Shown here: positions 35,291-47,041 of the stretch, in pieces | Numbering within the stretch: position 1 is the stretch's first letter | Layout: every line of letters starts with the position of its first letter | Source of the DNA: Raphanus sativus | Taxonomy: Eukaryota; Streptophyta; Magnoliopsida; Brassicales; Brassicaceae | Reading direction: 5' to 3' | NCBI RefSeq assembly: GCF_000801105.2 | Contig: NW_026615396.1 | Location: 1-64,000 of the forward strand | Length of the DNA: 64,000 nt | Notes under the pieces: generated by a model | The model's input: only the letters and a program-made list of their open reading frames with translations | Told to the model about the DNA's origin: nothing | The model's database searches: none | Made by a program: the position numbers and the translations under genes

Positions 35291-36943
35291 TTTTCCGTGA
35301 GTGACAAAATAATATTAGGTTATGTTTGTAATTTGTAAACTATATCAGAGGTATAATAGACATTATGACATTTTGAATAAATCATCTCCATCCAAATTGT
35401 CTAGTCTGGATTAACCAGCTGATTTGAATATTTTTGAATAGTTCATATACTTTATAATAATTTGTTTTTCCAAAATATTTTTAGATACTTGTATAGATGT
35501 TTAAATTATAAATATATGTTTAGTTATGTTATATGCATAAATTATTTATATTTTAGATATTTGAGTATCTGTTCGATTTTCGATTCTGATTCCGGTTTGG
35601 TTCGATGCGATTTAGTTATTTCGAATTTATAAATATAAGAATCATTCAGGTATTTAAAGATTCCAGTCCCGTTTCAGTTTTGAATATTCAGGATTTGATA
35701 TTAGTTTGTTTATTTGGTTCTGTTTTTTTTTTTTTGCCTAGGTCTAACTGCAAGCATGATCGACATTAACGCAAGAAAAGACATACATGCATACTAATTA
35801 GCAATAAGTGGACATAAATTTCAATTTCTTATGCTAAGCAAATAGTAATATGAAGAATTATAACAAAATTACAGTCGCCGCCGTTGAAGACCAAGAATCA
35901 GCACCGACCCTGGCTGCCATGACTTGATGATATGTTGACGTGACTAAACGTTACCCGCATAAGTTTTCCGAAGAATATGTCATTTTGAGCAGTGACGACT
36001 AACCCGAACAAATTCCCAAGGAATAGTAACTGAAATCTAAAGAGACCAAGTACTGTATAACTTAGTCGTTGAATGGGTTGGTCAAATTTTTAAATCAAAG
36101 TCATCAAGTAGTTAACATATGAAAATTTTTATCATTTATGTAATATAAAAGATTTAAAGTGAAAAAATATAATAAACCATTCTAAAATAAATAGTTTCTT
36201 TCACATTTTTATTACTTGGGTTTTAGTTACTTCATAATATATGTTTTCTATTAATATATGAATTATATCTTATTATTACATTTAATTTCTGTTTTAGTTA
36301 CGAACTTTTATATGTATTGAAATACAGTTGCTGATATATTAACTGCTAAATTTTACATATTAAACTACAATAAATTTTATACAGTTGCTGATTGTATTTT
36401 GGGAAAATACCTAAAATATATTTTAAAGAAGAAACTTCAAAATATTTATAGACAGAAATTTATATATTACTATTAAAAATTAATTTATTTAACAAAAGAA
36501 AAATATCTCATGCAAAGAACAAATGATTTTGACTTTCAATTGATTCACCGCTTAAAAGACAAGTTTGCGTACGTGTTCATTCTCCAGTTGATAAAAGTCT
36601 CTAAATGTGATCAAGCGATAAACGAGTACCGGGAAATCCTTTCGAATCATATTTTCTCCATTGAACCATTTGGTGACCAATCTGTTCCAAAGTCAGTTGT
36701 ATAGAACGATCGTTTAAACTCATTCTCTCCACATCGTCAAAGCCAACGATCTGAATTGATGCCATCTATCATTGTCTGCAGGTCATCGACGAATGTTATG
36801 TTCCACCGTCAAGAGGATACTGCTTACACAATTAATCAACATAACATTGAATGCTAAGAACACTTATACTTGATTCAACTGCAATATCATCAATTTATTC
36901 AAACTTTGCCAATTGTCTTTTTTTCTTTTTTTGACTAAACTTA
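35291..36943. other. Unique part of left arm, no confirmed gene
   Basis: AT-rich DNA. 36588-36785 contains the minus-strand counterpart of the short ORF described at 57428-57598; here one extra T after GATCGTTGGC puts a stop in it. The plus-strand ORF 36510-36704 (ends FGDQSVPKSVV) is also present in the other arm (57495-57677), but only because the arms are duplicates. Confidence 0.5.
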
Positions 36944-37561
36944 GGTGCTGACTTGTTTTTCCGCTGCCACCCGCAAACGCAACTTTTGCGGTTCATAGCG
37001 GTTGTTGGCGTTTCGAAACAATCACAGAAAACGCTACAAATCGCTTCAAACCGTTCCGAACCTCTTAAAATCAAAAGCTGGTTCCAGCTAGCGTTTGCGG
37101 TTGCGGGCGGTTGCAGGAGGGTAAATTTTTTTTCTTTAAAAACAGAATAAATAAAAATAATACTAAAAATATCCAATAAAAATTTTCAATTGAAATAATA
37201 GAAATTGTAAAATGTACTCATATTATATTTCAATTTATATTATAAAAATTCAAAACTAAAATATTTTCTATAAATTTTTAAAATTGAATAATATGATTTT
37301 ATAAATATAAAATTTATATTTATCATATTATTATGATTTTTAATATTTTTATAATTACATAAAATGTAAATATTGTTAAATTATTATTTAACAGATGTTG
37401 CGTTTGGTAGTTTACCAGTCATAAGAGTCCCGCAAACGCAACAATTTCTAACAGTTGTACCAGTCGTACAAATCTCTAGAAAACGCTTAAAACCGCAACC
37501 ACCCGCACCCGCAAACTCCCGCAACCGCAACTGCAACCGTTGCGGTTACACCAGTCAGGCC
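36944..37561. mobile_element. 618-bp insertion with TTA target, left arm only
   Basis: It starts GGTGCTGACTTG and ends CACCAGTCAGGC, with degenerate inverted ends (GGTGCTGACT against GCCTGACTGG). TTA occurs on both sides (36941-36943 and 37562-37564). The right arm has the uninterrupted site GACTAAACTTAGTCAATT (complement, near 57250), which proves the insertion boundaries. Ends are rich in CCCGCAAACGCAAC and its complement. It is probably Harbinger-related. Confidence 0.8.
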
Positions 37562-38334
37562 TTAGTCAATTGTCAAATCAAAATAGTAGATCTCTGAGTA
37601 TATAGTTCACTTTGTTAAACAGATAAATGAGATGCGCATAACCTTTTTAAAATGTTATTTCTTTGGTCAGTGATTTGTGAAGAATAGTGTGACACATCAG
37701 CAATGAGAAATACATGATTCATAAATTGTATTCACGGGATTGTTTTAGTTTTTGAGACGTTTTCAATACATATTTCCACCCGATTTCTGTATATTATTGC
37801 ATAAGTTATTGAAATAACATAAATAAGTATATGCAAATTTGTGATAAGAAATTGGTTGCATCAGCTATACATGAGAAAGAAAAAATTCATTGAAGTAAAA
37901 TCAATGTTTGAAAAGAGAAACATCAACGAAATATCTTTTCTTTTTCATGACGAGCAGACATTTGGGTCCAATAGTAAATGGCTCACGGTTGTAAGTTTCG
38001 TCATCTAGATTTGAGTTTTGGTCACCGTCAATTAATGTAGAGTGAAAATAAATCAATGATGACATGTGTCCATTTGAATAATTTCGACGGGTTTTTGACT
38101 TAACTCCGGCTAGATGGTAGTCGGTTCTATTTTGAATGCATTCGGATATCAAGATCATCAAATAAATCAATGATGACATGTGTGCTTGAAACAAAATATG
38201 ACATGTATTCCAGATAACTGGTTGCATATATGGGAAAAAGTGGAAGAAATCAGTGTAATATTTTTTTTTAACTTGAGAAGTGTGTTCGATAAGGTCATAA
38301 GGATCATATGATCTGCTTCCTAAAGGGTGGCAAC

Positions 38335-38541
38335 CAGGGGCAAAACTAGACTTTTTTTAAGTGGGTGCAAAATAACTTATTAGATAGTTTTAGGGGAGAA
38401 TCAAACCCAGGTTATTAGGAAACTATAGGTGCATCAAACCAAATTGACCACTTACACCTTATTTGTACATGTAATATGTTAAATATTTAAAATAGACCGG
38501 ATGCACTTGTACCCATAGTGCTCAACCTAGATTCGCCCCTG
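38335..38541. mobile_element. hAT-type MITE, 207 bp
   Basis: Ends are CAGGGGCAAAACTAG and, complemented, CAGGGGCGAATCTAG. Target copies are GTGGCAAC (38327-38334) and GTAGCAAC (38542-38549). The same insertion is in the right arm (56228-56436), so it predates the duplication. Confidence 0.85.
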
Positions 38542-39255
38542 GTAGCAACACATGGCAAGATGAGACTAAGGATCATACCTGCTGTATTAGAGGATCGACA
38601 CTTGCTCCCGTTAAATTACCAAAATTTCATGTAGAAAGTCGTTATGATGTAATTTTATCTGGTCCACTAGCGAATATCCCACCCCAAATACACCCCCGAA
38701 TACACCCCCACCCCAAATACACCCCCCCCCCCCCCCCCCCCCCTCCCAAATATTCTTCCCCCTGCTTCCAAACCATAATCACAAAGTTAAAGTCTAGGTC
38801 CAACACTATTTCTATGTATCTTAGCATGTTCACCAAAAATGGAACTGTTACGTAAACAAAAATACAATCAAAATTATAGCTAATATCATATGTCAGCTGA
38901 ATAATGCGCATGATCATAATGAAAGTTCTAGAACATAATCTCAAAATTTATTGTCTATTCTTTTATTTTACTGTGTTTTATAATTGAAAACTAATACATA
39001 TATAATACTTCTTTTAATACTTTACCAAAACCGAAAATACTAATTATTACAAAAAGACAAGATATAGTAGCAAACTGACCACCGATTTCACGTTGAGTCT
39101 ATGTTGATATATGATTCAAAATTGGCTGTGATTCTCTTTTAACTTTTTACGTCAAAATATTATTGTCTCAACGTAAACGAACGTACAACCAAATTATAAT
39201 ACTACATTTTTATAAGTAAGTTAAAATGATGACGAGAAACGACAAGTTCCTACAA

Positions 39256-39337
39256 GCCTATAAATTCTGAGGTGAAAAGGAGTTAACATTCATCAACTAA
39301 ACAGTTAAATTACGTGAGCAACCAAAATCCGACAAAA
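39256..39337 (+). promoter_or_regulatory. TATA box and leader of the CYP71A gene
   Basis: CCTATAAATTCTGAGG (about 39258-39273) is a good TATA box about 75 bp before the first ATG. TTGAC W-box-like cores occur within the preceding 250 bp. The position where Arabidopsis homologues start (MSN) is GTG here (39314), so translation should begin at 39338. Confidence 0.65.
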
Positions 39338-42300
39338 ATGGAAATGATTTTGATGATTTGTTTGTGCTTGACTGCCCTCTCAACCTTTTTATTTGTTAAA
39401 CCAATCCTTAAACGAACCGCCACTAAAGTGAACTTACCACCATCTCCATGGAGACTTCCCGTGATAGGAAACCTCCATCAGGTTGGCCTCCACCCTCACC
39501 GTTCCCTCAGGTCCCTCAGCTTCCGGTATGGACCCCTCATGCTCCTTCATTTTGGCCGTGTCCGGGTACTTGTAGTCTCTTCTGGTGAAGTAGCTCACGG
39601 GGTTCTAAAAACACACGATCTTAAGTTTGCCAACCGCCCAAGATCAAAAGCCGTTCAGAGGATTATGAATGGTGGGCGTGATGTAGTGTTTGCTCCCTAT
39701 GGAGAGTACTGGAGACAGATGAAGGTACTTAACTAACTCTTTTAATTCTTCTTAAACTTTTTTGTTCATTTTTATATTCACCCATGCACACGCACTACCA
39801 GGTTGAACTCGAATCATAAAATGGTAGTAAGATCATTAGCTTTCTTTTGAAATAGCGAGGCTTATAAGCTCTTATCAACTAAAATTTCTTTTATTAAGTT
39901 ATAATTTGATAAAAATATCATAACTTTTAGTGTATTTATAAACTACATATAATAAGTAGAGAATTGTTTTAGGTTTTTGACCTAATTAACTCTAATAAGT
40001 AAGATATATATGCTTTATGCGTGTACGGTGTACCCTGGTCCATTGGTCATAATTACATAAATATATATGTTTGAATTAACGTATACAGTGCTCCTATATT
40101 GTATTACAAAAGAAAAAAACAGTACTACTATATATCATCAGCAATAGAAAATTATGATATTGATAAACAGTGTCGGTCTAACATTTTTCATACACTAAAC
40201 AAATTTTTAATAACGTGTCTTTTTCGTTGTTATCTAATCACATATGTTAAGTTCTATGCAACATAATTATTTTCACCAATTATTAATGGAACTGAATTAG
40301 TTTATAAGTTTTAACATGATTTATATTATTATGTATAGACATCATAAATTTACTAGAATCCTTTTAAATACAAATTTCATAGTTAATATAAAATTTATTT
40401 AACAATATTTTTATTTAATATATTTATTAATAAAGATTTTATAAACCATGCTACCTTACAAATATTACTATTATAAAAACTATAAATTATATTTACGTAT
40501 AAATACTAACAAAAGCTATTAATATAAAAATTACATCAAAATATGTCTCTTTAAACTATGTGTCCTAAGCGATTTCTTGGGTCGTTTGTCTTCCGAGCTG
40601 GCCTTCTCGATTATAAACATTTTGAAGTTTTGAACCATATATAATAGTTAATGATGTCAAAACAAAAGGCTGAAGTATATCTAATTAATGATGTCAAAAC
40701 AAAACGCTGAAGTGACTGAAAACTTTATTATTATGTACACTCTTCACAATCAAATTATGATAATTCTAATCTTGTTTTGGATGAAGAGTGTCTGCATTTT
40801 AAATCTACTCACCAACAAAATGGTTGGTTCCTTTGAGAAAGTAAGAGAAGAAGAGGTAAATGCAATGATGGAGAAGCTGGTGAAAGCAAGTCGGTCTTCT
40901 TCATCAGCAAATCTGAGCGAACTCTTCATTACTCTACCAAGTGATGTTACAAGTAGAGTTGCCCTTGGAAGGAAACATAGTGAGGACGAAACCGCTAGTG
41001 ATCTCAAGAATCGAGTGAGGCAGATCATGGAGCTCTTAGGAGAGTTTCCGATAGGGGATTATGTGCCATCCTTGGCATGGTTAGATAGAATCCGTGGCTT
41101 CAGTGATAAAGTAGAGGAAGTGAGTTGCGGGTTTAGCGATCTTATGGACAAAGTTGTGCAAGAACATCTAGAGGCGGGCAAAAAGAAAGTGGATTTTGTA
41201 GATATATTGTTAGCGATCGAAGGAGAGAAGAGTAGTGGATTCCAGGATCAAAGAAACGACATAAAATTTATGATCCTGGTAAGATCATATTAAAAAAAAA
41301 ATTCATTAATAATTTATTGTCACATATGCAACATTATTAATGTCGCTCATTTTTGTCTTTTCTCATCAACTTTCAAATTATTTCATATCAGGATATGTTT
41401 ATAGGAGGAACGTCAACAACTTCTACTCTATTAGAGTGGACCATGACAGAACTTATTAGGCATCCCGAGTGTATGAAGATACTCCAAGACGAGATTCGGT
41501 CAAGTTCTATACCGAATAATTCATACATAAAAGAAGAACAAGTTGAGAAGATGAAATACTTAAAAGCCGTGATTAAAGAGGTGCTCAGGTTGCATCCTTC
41601 TCTTCCACTGATACTTCCTAGAGTATTGAGTGAAGATGTCAAGTTACTGGGATATGACATAGCCGCAGGGACAGAGGTAAACTATCTTTACCAAATCGAA
41701 TTCTTATAGGTAAAAATTTATATATTTTGTTATCACGGTTATCATCTGAAAACTAGCATTTGTTAACACATATAACTTAACATGCATATACGTCTTAACT
41801 CTTAAGCCATTGTTCATTAATGATTTAAAAAAAGTTGGTCATAAAATAACTTTGATTAACAAATGCATGGTGTTATTTAATATAATATTTTTAAAGAAAT
41901 TAATTATAATGTAATGTATAATATATTGTGAAGTATTAGTTATATATATGTTAGGATGCTAAGCAGTTACATTATAATTAAATAATTTAATGATGTTACA
42001 TTATAATTAAATATAATTACATTATTTAATTATAATGTAGTTGCTTGGCATCGTAAACATATATAGAGCAAAATGATTTTTTGATAAAATTGTAATGGAG
42101 ACATGTCCAGGTGATAATTAATGCTTGGGCAATCCAAAGAGACACTGCGATATGGGGACTGGAAGCAGAAGAATTTAAACCCGAGAGACACTTAGATTCA
42201 CCTATTGATTATCGTGGAAAATATTTAAACTACATTCCATTCGGATCAGGGAGAAGGATTTGTCCCGGGATAGGATTCGCTTTGGGTTTGGCAGAAGTGG

Positions 42301-42440
42301 CAGTGGCCAATCTTGTAGGCCGATTTGACTGGAGGGTAGAGGTTCGACCAAAGGGAGATCAATCTGATATAGCTGAAGCCGTTGGTATTGATGTTTGCCG
42401 CAAGTTCCCTTTGATTGCATTTCCATCTTCGGTGGTGTAA
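39338..42440 (+). CDS. Cytochrome P450, CYP71A12/CYP71A13-like, intact, 4 exons
   Basis: In Arabidopsis CYP71A12/A13 convert indole-3-acetaldoxime to the nitrile on the way to camalexin and related defence compounds; the product in this plant is not known from sequence. Exons 39338-39724, 40787-41278, 41392-41676 and 42111-42440, all phase 0, give 497 residues. Features in order: an N-terminal ER anchor (MILMICLCLTALSTFLFV), the hinge LPPSPWRLPVIGN, the I-helix GGTSTTS (about 298-304), EVLR (ExxR, 356-359), PERHL (413), and the heme loop FGSGRRICPG with Cys about 439. No disrupting base was seen. Intron 1 (1062 bp) contains a hAT relic and intron 3 a hairpin MITE. The Arabidopsis pair brackets IMA3; here one P450 lies beside two IMA copies. 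Confidence 0.93.
40168..40609. mobile_element. Degraded hAT-type element in CYP71A intron 1
   Basis: It starts CAGTGTCGGTCTAACATTTT like the 19269 element. Its complemented right end (GGCCAGCTCGG, then ACCCAAGAAATCGC) aligns with that element too. Possible target copies TTGATAAA (40160-40167) and ATTATAAA (40610-40617) match at 6 of 8. A 35-bp tandem duplication containing ATGATGTCAAAACAAAA follows at about 40651-40720. Confidence 0.7.
41956..42051. mobile_element. Small hairpin MITE in CYP71A intron 3
   Basis: ATGCTAAGCAGTTACATTAT at the left pairs with the complement of ATAATGTAGTTGCTTGGCAT at the right. Internal repeats of ATTATAATTAAAT make an almost complete foldback of about 96 bp. Flanking duplications are not clear. 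Confidence 0.65.
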
Positions 42441-44035
42441 GATGCTCTTGATCACCTAGGGTTAATATTAATAAGAAGAGTTGTAATAGGAAAACAACTC
42501 TGTACTCACAAAAACTACCCATCAGTTGTTATAAGTTGTTACGCGTGTACACAATAAGACTATTAATAAAGTTTATACAACTTCTTATATACCCTTTTTA
42601 TGATTAATTTATAAGTCGTTTCATTTACTGAGATAAAACTGGAAACACTCTCAGAAAGGTCTTCAAAAAAAGGTTCGCCTTTCAAAGATTATAGGACACC
42701 CTAGTCAGGGCACAACTAATGAGAGTATGTTTATTGGGAAATTAGTGCAATTTAATGAGAAGTCTCGTCAAAAAGATGAAGCTATCTACTCTTTTCGTGA
42801 AGATAAAATGAAGGTTTTACTTAGAAAATGGAGTTGGAGCTCTCTCTCCTCGGAGTTCTAAACTTCTAATAATCAAGAGAACCTTTTCCCTAACTGGAAT
42901 GACAAGCGAGCTTATTAGAGCATGACCAACTGGAAGTATGAAGTATCTTCCCAAAAGGTTCTTACAAATTTAATATGAATATTTTTAAAATAAGTTAGTT
43001 AATAGTTAAATTTTAAATGATAAAATAATGTAAGCCCGTGCACAAAAAATAATAATAATAATGTAAGCCAATTAAAATGCAACGTGTGGAAGAAAAGGAT
43101 CTTGTCTTTTTTGTTGAAGTTCGAAACGAACAACCGATAATCTTTTCTTTTCTACTTTTTTCATTTTTTTCACTTTTATAATAGTTAGAAACTGTGGCAC
43201 ATACCACTGTTAGAGCAGGTCTAATGGGGTCTTTAGCAAAAATCTCTTTAAGAATTAATCAATATAATATCGTGTGGAACCCATTTTTGTCAAAATAATC
43301 CTTAGATAACGATCAGATTTGTCACTGTGCGCGGATCCCACCATCACGTAAAACCGTAGAATCCTGCGATTGGCTCTTTTTTTTTAACTAAAGAAAAGAT
43401 AGTAATTTTAAAAACCTACCTCAGTTATCAAGTCCAAAAGTATAATATTGAACATGCTCTTAGAAACGCGTAAATCATGCTTGGTTAATTTTTTGTGAAG
43501 TATTCTTCTTAACTCGTACATTCAGACTAACAAAACACATTATATTCCTATAACTTCAAAGCACATTAGAATCACATGACAATATGTCTCCAAAAACAAA
43601 TTTTACTTTTCTTAAAAATGTCAAACTTTTTAAAATCAGACGGTAGATTTAAGTAAAAATGTTTGATAATTACTCTGTCGTTTCAATGATAAACCAACAA
43701 AAAAAATTAAAATATATATATAATTTTAAAATATTAAACATCAAGAAAATATTGGTACAAGTTAAAAATAATTACCAAAAGTTATGTATAATCTAGTTCA
43801 TATTAATTGTATTTATTTCTTTAACTCTTAAGTATACAATAAGTTTTTTTTTTTTGAAACTAGAGTAGTTTTTTAGCTATATATATATATCACACATTTG
43901 AATCATATAAGAATTGTATTAATTTACTGAGATTTGCCGTAAGTAGTCCTACGAATTAGAGAGGCGGCAACAAGGGTGAGCAAAAGGAAGATAATAATTG
44001 TATCACACACATACATATATATTTTTTTTGGGCAA

Positions 44036-44066
<31 letters not shown>

Positions 44067-44328
44067 ATGACACAAATCTTGTGTATACAATGTAATATTA
44101 TCACTTCATGATTCGTAAGTAATAGACACCCGATACATAATATTATTACTTAAATCTAGCTAAGTCTCTCAACACTCCAAAGTCAAAAATGTTGTTTATG
44201 TAATAAATACTAAAGCCTGCTTGCGACATGGATAAATACAGGCATGATCTGTGTGTGTGGTTCTAAGATAAGAAGCACAATTACTACTTACTTAACTGAT
44301 AGTTATTTATGTTTATAAATACGCATGA
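42441..44328. other. Intergenic between CYP71A and IMA copy 1
   Basis: It contains the P450 3' flank, a Harbinger-type MITE (43213-43459), TA-rich microsatellites (about 43878-43892 and 44040-44066) and the start of the duplicated unit (44253). No gene seen. Confidence 0.6.
43213..43459. mobile_element. Harbinger-type MITE, 247 bp
   Basis: It starts GAGCAGGTCTAATGGGG and ends in the complement of GAGCATGTTCAATA, flanked by TTA (43210-43212 and 43460-43462). Interior CGCGGATCCCACCAT and CCTGCGATTGGCT are typical of small plant MITEs of this kind. No coding capacity. Confidence 0.78.
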
Positions 44329-44472
44329 TTAAGCCGCTGGAGCCACGTCACTGTCGTCATCGTCATCGTCTCCTCCGTTCTCTTGGCCAACAATTTGTGA
44401 GTAAGGAATTGGCCGAGTGTTAGCTGACTCGTATAGCCTGCCTGCTGCTTTGTCGTGACTCATCACTGCCAT
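44329..44472 (-). CDS. IMA3: IRONMAN / FE-uptake-inducing peptide, IMA3/FEP1-like, copy 1
   Basis: IMA/FEP peptides are short, phloem-expressed signals that switch on the iron-deficiency response by sequestering BTS-type E3 ligases away from bHLH factors. The 47-residue reading starts MAVMSHDKAAGRLYESANTR and ends ENGGDDDDDDSDVAPAA. The Asp run followed by APAA at the very C-terminus is the family signature. The single exon runs from ATG at 44472 to TAA at 44329-44331. A TATA box (TATAAATTG, complement near 44558-44567) lies about 90 bp upstream. In Arabidopsis IMA3 lies between CYP71A12 and CYP71A13 (my recollection), which agrees with the neighbour here. It is too short for usual ORF cut-offs and easy to miss. 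Confidence 0.9.
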   Translation of the reverse strand: MAVMSHDKAAGRLYESANTRPIPYSQIVGQENGGDDDDDDSDVAPAA

Positions 44473-45069
44473 TTTTAAATAAGGGTTTTGTGTGTTTCTG
44501 GTTTACTTGTAAATCTTTACTATTGGTTGCAGATAGAGAGCTCATGAACTCCCCCTCAATTTATAGCATTTCTAGGTTTACCATATGTTTTCATCTTTCA
44601 TATATTCTCAACTCTCAAGAATAATAATCAACAGCGACAGAGAGGCATTTTGTGGGGCTATATTGGAACGATAACAAAAACAAATGTATTCACTCGTGAT
44701 TACGAGATTCTGGTAATGTCCAATCTAATTGCTATTTGAAACTTTATATCAAGAAGGTAAGATCTACTCAAGTATGAAAGTAATAATTTGTTAGATTGTA
44801 GTATTTATTCATTGTCAGTTTAGCATTGAAATGAAAACGTTTCACGTTTTACGGAAATATGATCTGACTGATCTAGAGAAAACTTGAAGTGTAAAGTGAT
44901 CAAAATAATATTATCAAAATAATAAATAATAATTGTATCAGAGATTAGGATGAAGGTTGACCCAGTTCTCTTACATACATTTTCTTGCCTCTGTAGTCAT
45001 AAACATATTTTGTGGACAAAAAGAACCAATGAATGCATAATCAAGGCACCAGGCGCACCACAGTAAATT

Positions 45070-45112
45070 GATTATAGACATGTTTTTTTTTGTCAACGAT
45101 TATAAACATGTT
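45070..45112 (-). mobile_element. Poly-A insertion scar (minus orientation)
   Basis: GATTATAGACATGTT (45070-45084) and GATTATAAACATGTT (45098-45112) flank a poly-T run plus GTCAAC, the complement of GTTGAC-poly-A. The second duplication copy has the same scar (about 48163-48200). Confidence 0.65.
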
Positions 45113-45223
45113 TAGACACATAAAACGACAAGTGAAATATAAAAAAATATTATATATTCTGGAGGTAACTTTATGTTCTCTCCATCTAGGACATTTTTTT
45201 GGTTCTTTTGCAATTGTGGAAAG

Positions 45224-45385
45224 CTAAGAGAACGCAAGTGTGACATGGCCACGCTTATCACCATAACTTAGTACAGCGTGGCGCATGATGGCCCAAACAT
45301 GAGCCAACCTCATGGAAGTTGTTCGCAGCTCACGTTTTACACGTGGATAGAACAGTTCATGCACACTCTCAAGTTGCCTCGCCAT
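45224..45385 (-). CDS. Hypothetical small protein, 53 aa, copy 1
   Basis: ATG at 45385 opens MARQLESVHELFYPRVKREL and continues to RGHVTLAFS before a TAG. A TATA box (GCTATAAATGCAG, complement near 45483-45495) lies about 100 bp upstream. The only difference from copy 2 inside this frame is synonymous (GTA/GTG), while a replacement lies upstream of the Met. The sequence is basic with no signal peptide, and I do not recognise it. It could instead be distal promoter of the IMA gene: a CCACGTGT G-box lies within it at about 45345. Confidence 0.4.
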   Translation of the reverse strand: MARQLESVHELFYPRVKRELRTTSMRLAHVWAIMRHAVLSYGDKRGHVTLAFS

Positions 45386-45730
45386 GCGCCTTCTCCTACC
45401 GTTGTCTGTGTACACAATATCTACATACATATGTTATATATGTGTGTCAAATTATATCATGACCTCATATATACTCTCTGCATTTATAGCTTTTGGGACT
45501 GCTTTTAAAGCATAAAACCCTAAACATCGTGTCATAGTCTCTTTACTATGTTAGGCTACTTTAATTGGAGTAGTCAATGTTTTGGTGTTCAAAAAAGGAA
45601 TGAGAGTATATATTTTATTCAATTATAAATGGGGCCTTTTGTTTTATGTTTTCTTTAATTATAACCAGAACTTAGGATCTTTGAACCGTAATCAATTTGT
45701 CTAGTCCAACCAAAGAAAGCATCCCCTAAT

Positions 45731-47041
45731 CTATATTTGAGAATCCCCAAGCTCCGGCTCGCCGTTTCGGTGGTGCCGGGGGCAACACCTCCCTTCCCTC
45801 TTCTTCTTCTTTTGCTTTGCTTACTTCTTCCCTATCTCAACCAGAGTCAACATGTAATCTTCTCTGTCGTGGTGGTGGTCCTTCCTCGGAGCTCGTTTTG
45901 TCCGACGGAAATAACCATTAACCCCGTTTGGAGAGACGACGAGTCGATGGTGGGATAAGGAGAAGCAAGTCGGTTTTTAGGACTTGAGGTGTACTCAGAT
46001 CTATTTTCCCTGTCAGATCTTGAGTTATACCTTCTCGACGGTGACGGCGTGTGAACCGGACCAGACGACTCCACTTTCGTCGATTGTCCGTCCAGGTGAG
46101 GAGGTGTGACGATTGTAGGTGATGTGCTTCTAGAGGCTGAAAGAAGGTCTCAGGCGAGTTTCGATCCTCTTGGAACTTGAAAATAGATCTGTTCGTGACT
46201 GTCATCGTTAATGTCCGAATTTCTTTTAGAAGGCTTTGACCTTTGTGGTGTTTGAAGTGTTGGTTTGAGCGTTTAACTCTGATTAAGTTGGCGTCCAGTG
46301 TTGCGGTCCTATGTTCTGATCTTGGTTTTGGTGTGTGAAGAAATGGAGTAGTCGGCTTTCTATTGTGTCAGGAGTGCTGAGTCTCAGGCTCTTGTAACTT
46401 CGGGTTCGTGAATCTTGATCGATCTGGCCATGGTGTAAACGTCTCGATGGTGATGACTTAGCAGGGTTTGTTCTATAGTTATTGTGTCTTGTGGTTGCTA
46501 GCCGTTTGGTTCTTCTCCTATGAGTGTTGGAGAGGTTGGCAAGGCTTCATGGTGGTAATTGAGTGAGCTTCATTCTTTGATCGTAGAGTGTCTATGTATT
46601 CAAGGTGTGTGGACCGAGCAGCGAGTTCCCCTTGTTGAGTTATGAAGGCTCTAGGTCTTGGTCTTATCGTTTGGCGGGCGAAGCAGCAGCGATAAGTGTA
46701 TTTGGGTGCAGAAGTGGAAGGTACTGGGTGGCGGGCTAAATGCAGCAGCGGTAATTCCCGACCATTGACATTTGCTCTTTTTAAAATCTGCTAGGTGGTC
46801 TGATGTGGCTATTGTGGATGTCAACCGTGCTTTTGGTGTTAGCGTTGTTTTAATTTGTTTGTTTTATGTTTGTTCTGAAGTCACCCGATGTGGTTTTAGT
46901 CGTTCCCAGTGTGGGTTCTAGCTGCCGCTTCTTATGGGCTTTTGTTTCTGGGGCTATTTCGGTTTGCCGCCAGTTTGTATATGGTTTCGTACTTTGCATA
47001 TGAATGAATTTCAATTTGGGAAAAAAGTCTATATTTGAGAA
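45731..47041 (+). mobile_element. Retroposon, 1285-bp body, 13-bp target duplication
   Basis: CTATATTTGAGAA occurs exactly at 45731-45743 and 47029-47041. The insert (45744-47028) starts TCCCCAAGCTCCGGC, has GC-richer, TG/GT-rich DNA unlike its surroundings, and ends with ATATGAATGAATTTCAATTT then an A-run. Long perfect duplication, A-rich tail and absence of inverted ends indicate target-primed retroposition. No reverse transcriptase was recognised. It could be a non-autonomous LINE derivative or a retroposed non-coding transcript. Confidence 0.85.

Larger units (their letters stand above)
32829..38877 (+). repeat. Left arm of large inverted duplication
   Basis: From TTTTAGCAGAAAACAAAT (about 32829) to ACAATCAAAATTAT (38877) the sequence matches, in reverse complement, 55913-60945. 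The left arm is about 1 kb longer because it has two insertions absent from the right arm (33728-34325 and 36944-37561). The arms enclose about 17 kb with the P450, IRONMAN peptides and kinase. Each arm could also be one copy of a 5 kb repeat family inserted in opposite orientations; I found no convincing target duplication. Confidence 0.85.
44253..45722. repeat. Direct duplication unit, copy 1 (IMA plus small ORF)
   Basis: About 1.47 kb from GTGTGTGGTTCTAAGATA to AAGAAAGCAT is repeated at 47360-48812 with only scattered substitutions and small indels. Similarity stops at AAGAAAGCAT; copy 1 continues into the target site of the 45744 retroposon. Confidence 0.95.

Noticed and set aside
36510..36704. 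Plus-strand ORF ending FGDQSVPKSVV, conserved in the other arm
   Set aside because: Conservation is explained by the duplication itself. The complementary frame is the more protein-like one and neither has a supported gene model.
38642..38944. ORF with glycine run and ORF 55935-56264 in the other arm
   Set aside because: The run comes from a C/G homopolymer of different length in the two arms, and the frames are not kept across the indels.
45847..46205. Minus-strand ORFs of 75 and 95 codons
   Set aside because: They lie in the GC-richer retroposon body, overlap in different frames, and show no domain or splice structure.
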